Assembly: GCA_964358645.1 (NCBI GenBank)
Contig: CAYHPW010000084.1
Span: forward strand, 1-7,826
Length of the DNA stretch: 7,826 nucleotides
Direction of reading: 5' to 3'
Source of the DNA: JBBTDV01 sp038042605
GTDB lineage: Bacteria > Bdellovibrionota > UBA1018
The notes under the pieces were generated by a model that was not told where the DNA came from, made no database searches, and saw only the letters and a program-made list of their open reading frames with translations. The position numbers and the translations under genes were made by a program. Within the stretch, counting starts at the first letter, position 1. Each line of letters starts with the position of its first letter. Shown here piece by piece: positions 1 through 6,523 of this stretch.

Positions 1-14
1 CAACCCAAATACTG

Positions 15-38
15 GCAGGCACCCGTCTGCTTTTTTTT
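15..38 (+). terminator. Rho-independent terminator of an upstream gene outside the window
   Basis: GCAGGC (15-20) pairs with GTCTGC (25-30) around the loop ACCC, giving a six-pair stem with one G-U pair. Eight consecutive T follow at 31-38. Stem plus T-run is the classic intrinsic terminator layout on the plus strand. It should end transcription of a gene lying to the left of the window, and it insulates the lipoprotein gene that follows. Confidence 0.8.
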
Positions 39-73
39 AGGCGTCTAAGTCACAGGTTTGTGGATAATAGCAC

Positions 74-102
74 TTGTTAGTGATTTTAAATCAAGGTATA
101 AA
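74..102 (+). promoter_or_regulatory. Sigma70-like promoter for the ADP-ribosyltransferase gene
   Basis: TTGTTA (74-79) and TATAAA (97-102) are separated by 17 bases and match the -35 and -10 consensus at 4/6 and 5/6 positions. Transcription would start near 109, giving a 5' leader of about 100 bases before the start codon at 211. A second, weaker candidate (TTGACG at 174, TAATAT at 195) would give an almost leaderless message. No experimental start is known. Confidence 0.5.
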
Positions 103-137
103 ATACTCATTAGCTAAAAAACTCACAGTGCAGCTCC

Positions 138-163
138 GGCGGCCACCATTGAATAGGCGGCCA
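138..163. repeat. Direct repeat GGCGGCCA, two copies 18 bp apart
   Basis: GGCGGCCA occurs at 138-145 and again at 156-163, inside the predicted 5' leader of the lipoprotein gene. The copies are GC-rich islands in an AT-rich leader. They could be a protein-binding pair or part of a leader structure, since each contains a self-complementary GGCC. No family is recognised. Confidence 0.4.
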
Positions 164-210
164 GAAAGTTATTTTGACGGTTAGAATTCTAAGATAATAT
201 CATCCTAAAT

Positions 211-1068
211 ATGTTTAAACGCCACTTTATGATCGCTTGCGTACTTTTGATAATCTTGGCCGAAACTATCGGATGCACTACACCTACATGGGATACACAT
301 CACCACAGAAATCCGGCACAGACAGAAAAAGAAGATCCAGCATCAATTAACTGGGGGAAAACCATCTTGAATAAGGAGGAAGTAAGTTCTAATTTCCAAA
401 TTTTTTGCTCTGAATTCGAAACCACTGTAATTAATGAGTTGTTTGATACATGGCGTTCCAGATTAGAACGAGGGATTACACCAGAAGGGGAAGAATATTT
501 TCCTGAGGAAAGAGCCGCCATCGACTACTACAAAAAAGAACTCGGATACAGGGAAATAAATTCATTCTTAAGAGGCAGAACTGACTTCACTCGAAGCACA
601 ACCGCTATAATTTCCGCTGCAAAACTGATTACATCAGGCTTAAACCGCATGAAAGGTGCTAGGCATTACAAAGACAAAACAGTCTATCGTGGCGCTTATT
701 TATCTGAAGAATTGATATCAACTTATACAGAGGGGCATAACGTAACAGAACATGCATTTACAAGCACAAGCATTGAAAAAAATATTGCTGAACAGTTTGC
801 TTACAAAAAGCCAACAGAAGGCAAACGCAGGGTACTTTTTATTATTCAATCACAAACAGGCAAGATCATCACAGCCGGGGTAGAAGCAGAAGTGTTATTT
901 ATTCCTTTCAGTCAATTCAAGGTTGTCAGCAAGAAAACTTTAGACAACTGGGTAATAATAAATATGGTGGAAGTGGATAGCCAAAGAATTTCACGAAATT
1001 TTACAGATTTGAGACGTGTTAGTTCTCATTCTACAAATGGCTTAGCCCAAAGTGGAATATCAAAATAA
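211..1068 (+). CDS. Exported lipoprotein with an arginine-type mono-ADP-ribosyltransferase domain
   Basis: I call this a toxin-like mono-ADP-ribosyltransferase (NAD+-dependent, R-S-E class) exported as a probable lipoprotein. Residues 1-22 form a basic and hydrophobic leader ending in TIGC, an atypical lipobox with Cys22 as lipidation site. About 40 low-complexity residues act as a linker, and the catalytic fold covers roughly residues 65-256. The signature residues are visible in order: Arg160 in YRGA, the STS triad at Ser185-Ser187 within AFTSTS, and Glu225/Glu227 in the ExE motif EAEVLF. ExE is typical of arginine-modifying enzymes. All key residues are intact, so activity is plausible. 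The target is unknown: a host, prey or competitor protein is an inference. No partner or immunity gene is obvious, and the ribosome-binding site is poor. Met7 is an alternative start but would shorten the basic n-region. The base composition is more AT-rich than the genes to its right, which fits transfer. Confidence 0.82.
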   Translation: MFKRHFMIACVLLIILAETIGCTTPTWDTHHHRNPAQTEKEDPASINWGKTILNKEEVSSNFQIFCSEFETTVINELFDTWRSRLERGITPEGEEYFPEERAAIDYYKKELGYREINSFLRGRTDFTRSTTAIISAAKLITSGLNRMKGARHYKDKTVYRGAYLSEELISTYTEGHNVTEHAFTSTSIEKNIAEQFAYKKPTEGKRRVLFIIQSQTGKIITAGVEAEVLFIPFSQFKVVSKKTLDNWVIINMVEVDSQRISRNFTDLRRVSSHSTNGLAQSGISK

Positions 1069-1146
1069 TCATTCTGGCGATTGATCTCGTTTCGAATCTC
1101 ATATGAAGTATTAGATATATTGATACCTTTAATATGCATTTTAGAA

Positions 1147-1719
1147 TTAGGGAACTGATGAAGAGCCTGTTGTGCTTTGTTCGATTAGGTCGAATTTACT
1201 GGGAAACACTGCCGCTATTTCATCAGCAAGTTGATAAGCCACCTCGAGCGGATAAAGATCTATTGTTCCAGCTATATAAAAATCTCTTGAAAGCCTAACA
1301 GGCATCATCAAATAAGGATCAGAAATTGAAACACGCATGGCGTCCCCAATAGAGGCATCAAAGATTGCTGACGTTTGGAACTCAATGGCACCATTGCGAA
1401 AGGAGATAGCCAAAGGAGATATAAATCCCGCTAGGGCTTTTGCGATTTCCGAATCAGTAAAAAACACTTCACGATAAAGGCGACGCCCATCTCTGGGTGT
1501 ACCAACATCTTTTGAAAAAAATCCTAGTATTGGTCGCGAAATTCGAAGAGCTCTATTGCCTATCCTGAAAGCCCAGCCCCAGTTGGGGGAAAGTATATTT
1601 TTGCTAGGGCCAAGACAGGTTGGTATAACGACGCTAGTGTCATGTCTGGACGCGAAGTTTGCAGTGAACCAAGGATAGGCGGAATAAACGATATTTGTGT
1701 GGTGTAAAACTCTAGTCAT
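1147..1719 (-). pseudogene. C-terminal half of a patatin-like phospholipase, catalytic residues missing
   Basis: The frame of 190 codons resembles the second half of a patatin-like lipid acyl hydrolase. The segment around residues 127-165 (AMRVSISDP, then MMPVRLSRDFYIAGT, then YPLEVAYQLADEI) follows the family pattern in which a Ser/Pro-rich segment precedes the DG[GA] motif and an N-P-V-x-x-A helix. The catalytic Asp of DG[GA] is replaced by Ala150 (AGT). The GxSxG nucleophile elbow and oxyanion glycines, normally in the first 60 residues of the domain, are absent. The frame stays open upstream only to 1782, again without GxSxG, and the ATG has no clear ribosome-binding site. The piece is therefore most likely a 5'-truncated relic, possibly cut by the IS91 debris to its right. 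It converges on the ADP-ribosyltransferase gene. A diverged non-enzymatic protein cannot be excluded, and the family call itself rests on one conserved block. Confidence 0.5.
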
Positions 1720-1880
1720 CGGAGTTAGCGGATTAATTTGGAAGTTTTGTTGCGGGTTTATGTGTGACTGAATGGCGAGCTAATGGTCTAAGGAGCGGTC
1801 CTTGTTGTAATGCATTTTCTGTTGGGTTGACGAACTGGTTTATTACCAGCTCTTCCTCCTCTCAAAACCTTAAACCTTTC

Positions 1881-2126
1881 TCAACAGAAACTCATTTGCC
1901 GCGGTAGCATTGGCGGCGCTATATCTGGCGGTTTGATCAGGAAGGCTTCTAATTCGTCAGATACGTGCTTTGGAATATGCTTGCCATCCAGTTCTGCCAG
2001 TGCTTCGAAGGTTCTGATGTTGTTGGCTACGGCCTGGTAGAGAACCGTCTCCTCTGATCTTCGCGGCCGGTAGGTGCCGGACAGGTCTGGAAGACTTGGC
2101 TGGGTTCTGGAAGCGGTATTTCGCAT
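1881..2126 (-). pseudogene. IS91-family transposase, N-terminal fragment
   Basis: From the ATG at 2126 the frame encodes a short lead and then a block (2072-1938) typical of the N-terminus of IS91-family Y2 transposases. It starts YRPRRSEETVLYQAVANN and continues with IRTFEAL, an LDGKHIPKHV stretch and ELEAFL. In full-length family members this is followed by a CGxLxHGFxRxxC zinc-binding segment and the HUH-type rolling-circle domain. Here homology stops after AFL, and 18 unrelated codons lead to a stop at 1881. About three quarters or more of the usual protein of roughly 350-400 residues is missing, so the fragment cannot be active. The frame is open upstream to about 2303 without recognisable sequence. 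A second, non-overlapping IS91 fragment lies at 7492-7803 on the other strand. Confidence 0.68.
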
Positions 2127-2536
2127 TACGGCGGACTTTACAGAGTGCGTGCCAATCGGTGACCATGAATCCATCACAGTAGTCGCTGATATTAGAAGAT
2201 TTACAGGGACGCATGCGAGATCGAGAGATACGCCAAGGAAGGTAAGAGAATGACTTTTGGGTTGCCCCCTTTTAGGCCTGGTTTCACAAATACATCTTGC
2301 CATGCCGACGACTTCAGTTAACGTAATGCAGGAACTATCGATAGATACATAAACTCACCGAACTCAGCAGTTGTACAGCACGGACGAGCCTGTAAGCGCA
2401 TATCTAAGAATGTACTTACATACGCCGAAGTCTCACAAAGTGGCTTTGGTTTGAAATCAAGTCAGCAGTGAGCTGTCAATTTAACGGTGAATCTAAATCT
2501 AGTTTTTGGCCACCACTTGGTGTATCCACAAAAAAT
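2127..2536. other. Spacer with no supported gene
   Basis: About 410 bases separate the IS91 remnant from the aminopeptidase start. Open frames on the minus strand here encode no recognisable protein. I see no convincing promoter, terminator or RNA gene. The promoter of the aminopeptidase gene should lie near its right end but does not show a clear -35/-10 pair. A GTG at 2468 is in frame with the downstream gene but adds 23 residues that lie outside the expected family start. Confidence 0.5.
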
Positions 2537-3640
2537 ATGATGACAGATCCAAGGCTCAGTAAATTGGCGCAATTGCTTGTTCATTACTCAACTGAGGTGA
2601 AGCCAGGAGAGCTGGTTCAGATCAGTGGAAGCACCTACTCGAAACCGCTCTTACGCGAGGTTTATCGCGAGGTGGTCCGAGCTGGAGGATACCCAGTCGT
2701 AAGAATGCAGTTTGCGGATCAGGACTTTGTTTTTTACTCAAATGCCAGCGATGCCCAGCTTGATCATGAGAATCAGTTTGCGCTTTATGATGCAGAAAAC
2801 TTCGATGTCTATATCTGTGTTTTCCCTGATGCCAATCCGCACGTCTTAACTAGTATTGATGCCACGAAAAAACAGCGAGTCTTTCGAGCCAACAAGCGAA
2901 TTGCAGAGACATTCACTAAACGCTGGGGCGACGGTAAGCTTAGGTGGGTTGGGACTACCTGCCCAACGCAGGCCCTGGCTCAGGAAGCCCACATGTCTTT
3001 TGATGAATTCTCTGAGTTTGTATTTGACTGCGGAAATCTCAATGACCTTGACCCGGTTTCTTACTGGAAGCAGTATTCAGCTGAACAGCAAAAAATCTGC
3101 AATCGTTTAAACGAGTGCCAGACTATCCGCTATGTTGGCCTTGATACGGATCTTAAGTTCAGTTGCAAAGGTCGCACATGGATGAACTGCGATGGGCACG
3201 TTAATTTTCCGGATGGAGAAGTTTTTACCGGCCCCATCGAGGACTCAGTCGAGGGGACTATACGTTTTACATACCCTGGGATTTTTTATGGCCAGGAGAT
3301 CGAGGACATTTTTTTGCGATTCGAAAAAGGAAAAGTGATCGAGGCCAGGGCCGCTAAGGGCCAGGATCTGCTCCATAAGTTACTGGAAACAGATCAAGGC
3401 TCGAGCTACATCGGCGAGGTCGCGATCGGTACGAATGAGAATATAAAGCGTTTCACAAAGAACATGCTTTTTGATGAGAAAATGGGCGGGACCATACACT
3501 TGGCGGTTGGGAACGGCATTCCAACGACCGGAAGCAAGAACATCTCAGCCATACACTGGGATATGCTTAAGGATATGCGTAAAGGCGGAGAGATCCACGC
3601 TGATGGAAGACTGATTTACCGAGATGGCAAGTTCGTATAG
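2537..3640 (+). CDS. M29-family metallo-aminopeptidase (AmpS/aminopeptidase T/PepS type)
   Basis: This is a cytosolic dimetal aminopeptidase of peptidase family M29, which removes N-terminal residues from peptides. The chosen ATG gives 367 residues, close to the family norm of about 370-410, and places MTDPRLSKLAQLLVHYS at the expected N-terminus. The C-terminal catalytic half is well conserved: PDGEVFTGP with Glu228, IGEVAIG with Glu294, GGTIHLA with His321 and SAIHWDM with His340 and Asp342. These match the five metal ligands known in the family, and the 66-residue gap between the two glutamates equals that in the Staphylococcus AmpS numbering I remember. The Tyr normally seven residues after the first His, in the GxxYPETGG loop, is Ile328 here (GNGIPTTGS). 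Activity may therefore be altered. The ribosome-binding site is weak. The ligase-like gene follows 89 bases downstream on the same strand, so the two may be co-transcribed. Confidence 0.88.
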   Translation: MMTDPRLSKLAQLLVHYSTEVKPGELVQISGSTYSKPLLREVYREVVRAGGYPVVRMQFADQDFVFYSNASDAQLDHENQFALYDAENFDVYICVFPDANPHVLTSIDATKKQRVFRANKRIAETFTKRWGDGKLRWVGTTCPTQALAQEAHMSFDEFSEFVFDCGNLNDLDPVSYWKQYSAEQQKICNRLNECQTIRYVGLDTDLKFSCKGRTWMNCDGHVNFPDGEVFTGPIEDSVEGTIRFTYPGIFYGQEIEDIFLRFEKGKVIEARAAKGQDLLHKLLETDQGSSYIGEVAIGTNENIKRFTKNMLFDEKMGGTIHLAVGNGIPTTGSKNISAIHWDMLKDMRKGGEIHADGRLIYRDGKFV

Positions 3641-3729
3641 ATCGCCAATTCTATATGTAGAAAAAAATTAACTGCCGGGGTATTGGTTTGTATTGAATAT
3701 ATACAGCTAAATAGCAGGCGGTAATTTTA

Positions 3730-4950
3730 ATGATAATTTCGCAGATGCTTTTAGGGCAGCTTTCTAGAAACGGTGGTAAGTGCGCGATCCGCTTCCTTGG
3801 AAAAGACATCAGCTATCGCGAACTAGTCAAGACAGTGGCGCGTTTAAGTTATCTGTTCCAGAAGGAAATAGGGACCAGAAAACGCATTGCTATTGTTGGC
3901 AGCAACAGCCCAGCGACTGTTGCTGCGTTTCTCGCCCTTTCAAATAATCGATCCATTACGATACCGGTAGATCCCGCCGTATCAGATGACGAGATCCATG
4001 ATTGGATCTACAATACTAACGCCACCCACGTGATGGCAACAACTGATCAGCTTACTCGTGTGACTGACATAATACGACGCCGCGGTCTTGCTCTTGCGGT
4101 AATTGATTTTGAAAGAAAGCACGGTGGTGAATATGCTACATCATATGTACCGCCTGCCGACAACCCTCCAGCAGAAACCGACCCGATACTAATATTGCGC
4201 GCTGCTCAGACCCCGGACACCCAGGGAATTCCGAAATATGCCCTATTCAGCCATGTTCAGGTTCATGGCGCTGTTATGGCGCTCAAGAGGTTTTACCAGG
4301 TAAAAGGTTCAGATAGTTTTATGACCACCATGAACTGGGCTCATCCTTTTGCTTTGTCGCATGGGATGCTCTTCCCGATTCTTTCAGGGGCGACATGTGT
4401 TGTTTATCATGGCGTTGGTGTCTCTGAGTTCCATGATTTTCTAAGTGCAGCTAAGGTCAGCAGGCTAATCGATACTTCTACGTTCCTAAGTGAATTAGCT
4501 CTGGTCTGTAAAAATGCAGATAGACGACCAGGTGTTGTACATTCAATCACTGTTGGTCTTGGTACGCTTCAGCCGGCCTCGCATGAAATATATAGTTTGA
4601 TGAATATCAGCGTCTCAAGCTGCTATGGCCAGGTTGAAAATTTATGGACGATTTGCATGGGTGATGTGGTATCGGCCCGTGGTCTCACTGGTCTGCAATA
4701 TAAGGTACTTGATGAGAATGGCGATACAATAGAAGGCAATGGTTTGCGACAAGGCCAGTTGGCGGTGAGTGGGCCGACAGTCATGCTTAGATACTCCGGG
4801 AGAACCGAAGCCAGTGATGATGAAATCCAAAGACAGAGCACCAAAAGAGTGATCCGCGGCACATGGTTACATACAGGCGATATATTTAAGTTAGAGGGGT
4901 CAGGCGAGGATTTGAAACTCAGTTTTGTCAAGCGGCGGGATGCTCGATGA
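3730..4950 (+). CDS. AMP-binding acyl-CoA ligase-like protein, degenerate and lacking the C-terminal domain
   Basis: The protein belongs to the ANL adenylating superfamily (acyl/aryl-CoA ligases, NRPS adenylation domains). An N-terminal YREL segment (29-32) and the order of later motifs support this. The ATP P-loop (A3), usually TSGTTGxPKG, is degraded to QTPDTQGIPKYA at 160-171, keeping only GIPK. The A5 motif YGxTE reads YGQVE (299-303), while A7 is intact as HTGD (381-384). The sequence reaches the hinge (FVKRRD, A8 region) and stops at residue 406. Family members are about 500-550 long, so the mobile C-terminal domain with the catalytic A10 lysine is missing, and no other frame before the next gene supplies it. 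Full CoA-ligase activity looks unlikely. It could be a decaying gene, or a binding or partner protein co-expressed with the upstream aminopeptidase. The ATG follows only a weak AGGCGG. Confidence 0.78.
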   Translation: MIISQMLLGQLSRNGGKCAIRFLGKDISYRELVKTVARLSYLFQKEIGTRKRIAIVGSNSPATVAAFLALSNNRSITIPVDPAVSDDEIHDWIYNTNATHVMATTDQLTRVTDIIRRRGLALAVIDFERKHGGEYATSYVPPADNPPAETDPILILRAAQTPDTQGIPKYALFSHVQVHGAVMALKRFYQVKGSDSFMTTMNWAHPFALSHGMLFPILSGATCVVYHGVGVSEFHDFLSAAKVSRLIDTSTFLSELALVCKNADRRPGVVHSITVGLGTLQPASHEIYSLMNISVSSCYGQVENLWTICMGDVVSARGLTGLQYKVLDENGDTIEGNGLRQGQLAVSGPTVMLRYSGRTEASDDEIQRQSTKRVIRGTWLHTGDIFKLEGSGEDLKLSFVKRRDAR

Positions 4951-4985
4951 GGCTATTGATCATAGAAGACGGTAAGAAAATTTGA
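4947..4985 (+). pseudogene. Possible response-regulator N-terminal remnant (12 codons)
   Basis: An ATG overlapping the ligase stop codon (ATGA) opens a 12-codon frame reading MRLLIIEDGKKI and then TGA. This closely resembles the first beta strand and acidic pocket of OmpR-type response regulators, which commonly begin MRLLI[IV]EDEKK. One acidic residue is Gly here, and nothing of the receiver domain follows. Either this is a scar where a response-regulator gene was joined to the truncated ligase, or it is a chance match over a very short stretch. Confidence 0.3.
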
Positions 4986-4997
4986 ATTATTTCACCG

Positions 4998-5019
4998 ATC
5001 GTACTCTTTAGAGTACGAT
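4998..5019. promoter_or_regulatory. Palindromic operator candidate, copy 1
   Basis: The perfect 9-base arms ATCGTACTC (4998-5006) and GAGTACGAT (5011-5019) surround the loop TTTA. The inner seven bases of each arm recur exactly at 6427-6444. The palindrome ends 78 bases before the ATG at 5098, matching the distance in the second copy. The following ATTTTCTG also resembles the flank of copy 2. No GC-rich stem with T-run is formed, so a protein-binding site fits better than a terminator. The TIGR02147 regulator between the two copies is the obvious candidate ligand, by inference. Confidence 0.6.
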
Positions 5020-5097
5020 TTTCTGGGAAAACCATTAAAAACTATTCCTGTGCTTGGCGCTACGTGCTAAAGACCGGCTAACTAAATTGGAGGTCTT

Positions 5098-5550
5098 ATG
5101 AAGAGGAATCGAATAACCCAGGTCTTTATCGCAGTCAGTTTGATATGTGGTTTTGCCAGTCACAGCCAAGCCGCTGATTTACTTGTTCCGCCATGCTGGC
5201 AAGACGCAGATTGGAAAAGTGTTCCTGGATATGAAGAACACGATCCTACTGGCATTTTGGACGGACATTATCGAATTTCCTACGACATCAGCAACTACAG
5301 CAAAGATGAGCTTGTTGCCCTCCTTGTGGATGTAGGTCAGTGGCTAGTTCCCTTTCCTTACAAATATCCCGAGGTCTATCCCAATCGCATTGTGATTTTC
5401 GTAAAGCCACATTCCAGAATGAATGGGATGGAACGAAGTGCGATCAAAAAGATGATCGAGACTGATGTCACAAAACTTTCCAAGCGCAAGGGCGCGACTA
5501 GCGTACAGTGTGTTAGCGATCCTAGGCCCAGTGTAAGTGGTGGAAACTAA
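5098..5550 (+). CDS. Secreted/periplasmic protein of unknown function, 150 residues
   Basis: I do not recognise the family. Residues 1-25 form a Sec signal peptide: a basic start (KRNR), a hydrophobic core and a cleavage site after SQA (residues 23-25), leaving about 125 mature residues. The mature part has only two cysteines, Cys33 and Cys138, near its ends, which could form one disulfide. The middle is rich in aromatic residues and prolines (KYPEVYPNRIVIFVK), followed by a basic helix-like stretch at 108-131. It ends in GGN, as does the other exported protein at 6524. The start is well supported by GGAGG at 5089-5093. The regulator gene begins nine bases after its stop, so both are likely on one transcript behind the palindrome at 4998. 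No clear -35/-10 pair is visible between palindrome and start. Confidence 0.8.
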   Translation: MKRNRITQVFIAVSLICGFASHSQAADLLVPPCWQDADWKSVPGYEEHDPTGILDGHYRISYDISNYSKDELVALLVDVGQWLVPFPYKYPEVYPNRIVIFVKPHSRMNGMERSAIKKMIETDVTKLSKRKGATSVQCVSDPRPSVSGGN

Positions 5551-5559
5551 ATTGTTCCA
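5541..5559 (+). repeat. Small inverted repeat covering the stop/start junction
   Basis: TGGAA (5541-5545) and TTCCA (5555-5559) pair across the stop codon of the secreted-protein gene and end directly against the ATG of the regulator. One further C-G pair is possible past a bulged A. The hairpin would occupy the site where a ribosome-binding site should be, which is otherwise poor, and so could limit regulator translation. The stem is short, so this is tentative. Confidence 0.3.
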
Positions 5560-6402
5560 ATGACTGCGTATTGGAATATCGAAGTGCTTTTTCGGTCTAA
5601 AAATTATCGAGCGTTCCTCAATGAACTTTTTCGGCAATGGAAAGTAGCAAAGCCAGGACGGAGCCTAGCTTCGCTTGCTCGTGATGCAGGATTTTCATCC
5701 AAAAGCTATTTTAGGGACATAGTTATTGGAAAGAAACGACTGACTCTTAATTCATTTTCTAAACTGGTCATCGCATTCAGGTTGAGTCAGGACTTGAGGA
5801 ACTACCTCAAGCTGTTTGCAGCATTGGAAGAAAAAGAACTGAACTCCGAAAACTTGGATGAAAATAGAATTCGTGAAAAGCTCTTTCGCTTGAAATTTAG
5901 GATTGGGCAACGGTCGGCTCCAATCTTGATCAAACAAAAGGAATCTAGCTCCTTTTTTGGTCGTGAATCCTGGCTTGAAATCTATGCATCTCTAGGGACT
6001 GAGGCAAAAGGCGCTAATCTGTCCGAAATTGCTAAGCGAAGCGGATTGCCCAAGGCTAAATGCGCTCAGATACTTCGCGAAATGTGTGCAGCTGATGTTT
6101 GTAAGAATAATGAGAGTAAGGGCAGATATTATCCACTCGGGGTCAATCGAATCTATGTTGGCCTGGGGGGCGAGCGTTACATGAAAGAGTATTTTCTAAA
6201 GCTTATGTCGGAACTCCAGGTAAGAGCGCAAGAACGATTTTATGGTGACGATAGGCTTTTTTTCAATTCCGTTTTTTCTGTCTCAAAATCCCAACTTTCT
6301 CGACTCAAAGAGGAACTTCAAAGCCAGATTCTTTCGTTTGTTGAAAACAGCGAGGATTCAAATGGGGACACCGTGGTTCGCTTAGGATTGGGTCTTGTGT
6401 AG
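5560..6402 (+). CDS. TIGR02147-family regulator with helix-turn-helix and winged-helix segments
   Basis: The 280-residue protein matches the TIGR02147/DUF4423 family layout, usually about 270-290 residues. The N-terminus has the typical YRAFLNELF and SLASLARDAGFSSKSYFRDI segments, followed by GKKRLT and SFSKLVIAFRLS (residues 35-75). This is an XRE-like helix-turn-helix arrangement. A central winged-helix-like part (138-192) contains LSEIAKRSGLPKAKCAQIL. The C-terminal DUF4423-like part has the characteristic FFNSVFSVSKSQLSRLKEEL stretch. It is a cytoplasmic protein, presumably a transcription regulator, but family targets are poorly known. It lies nine bases after one secreted-protein gene and 121 bases before another, with a near-identical palindrome ahead of each. 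This suggests it controls both, and perhaps itself. The ribosome-binding site is weak, hinting at translational coupling to the upstream gene. Confidence 0.85.
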   Translation: MTAYWNIEVLFRSKNYRAFLNELFRQWKVAKPGRSLASLARDAGFSSKSYFRDIVIGKKRLTLNSFSKLVIAFRLSQDLRNYLKLFAALEEKELNSENLDENRIREKLFRLKFRIGQRSAPILIKQKESSSFFGRESWLEIYASLGTEAKGANLSEIAKRSGLPKAKCAQILREMCAADVCKNNESKGRYYPLGVNRIYVGLGGERYMKEYFLKLMSELQVRAQERFYGDDRLFFNSVFSVSKSQLSRLKEELQSQILSFVENSEDSNGDTVVRLGLGLV

Positions 6403-6426
6403 TTTTGAAGTCTTACGGCAAGATGC

Positions 6427-6444
6427 CGTACTCCATAGAGTACG
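6427..6444. promoter_or_regulatory. Palindromic operator candidate, copy 2
   Basis: CGTACTC (6427-6433) and GAGTACG (6438-6444) form perfect seven-base arms around CATA, identical in both arms to the core of copy 1. The flank GATATTTCTG resembles GATTTTCTGG after copy 1. The centre lies near position -71 relative to the start expected from the promoter at 6472-6500. That spot is common for activators that contact polymerase from upstream. It sits 24 bases after the regulator stop codon and lacks a T-run. Confidence 0.6.
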
Positions 6445-6471
6445 ATATTTCTGACCCATTCTCCTTTTAAT

Positions 6472-6500
6472 TTGAGCGCAGGGAATTCAAACCCTATAAG
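6472..6500 (+). promoter_or_regulatory. Sigma70-like promoter for the second secreted-protein gene
   Basis: TTGAGC (6472-6477) and TATAAG (6495-6500) are spaced by 17 bases, matching consensus at 4/6 and 5/6. Transcription would begin near 6507, just ahead of the GAGGGGG ribosome-binding site at 6511-6517. The palindrome at 6427 lies 27 bases upstream of the -35 element. Confidence 0.5.
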
Positions 6501-6523
6501 TATCCTTAAAGAGGGGGTTACTT

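Noticed and set aside
174..200. TTGACG/TAATAT as the main promoter of the lipoprotein gene
   Set aside because: The spacing is only 15 bases and the transcript would start almost at the start codon; the pair at 74-102 has a 17-base spacer and a better -10.
300..521. 73-codon minus-strand frame inside the ADP-ribosyltransferase gene
   Set aside because: It is antisense to a gene with convincing motifs, lacks a ribosome-binding site and shows no family features.
1957..2214. 85-codon minus-strand frame in the IS91 remnant
   Set aside because: It is a shifted reading of the same DNA; the transposase pattern is in the other frame.
2468..2536. GTG start 23 codons upstream for the aminopeptidase
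   Set aside because: The extra residues do not resemble the family N-terminus, and the ATG at 2537 places the conserved start correctly.
4998..5019. Palindrome read as a terminator of the ligase gene
   Set aside because: The stem is AT-rich with no proper T-run, and its exact arms recur at the same distance before another gene, which favours an operator.
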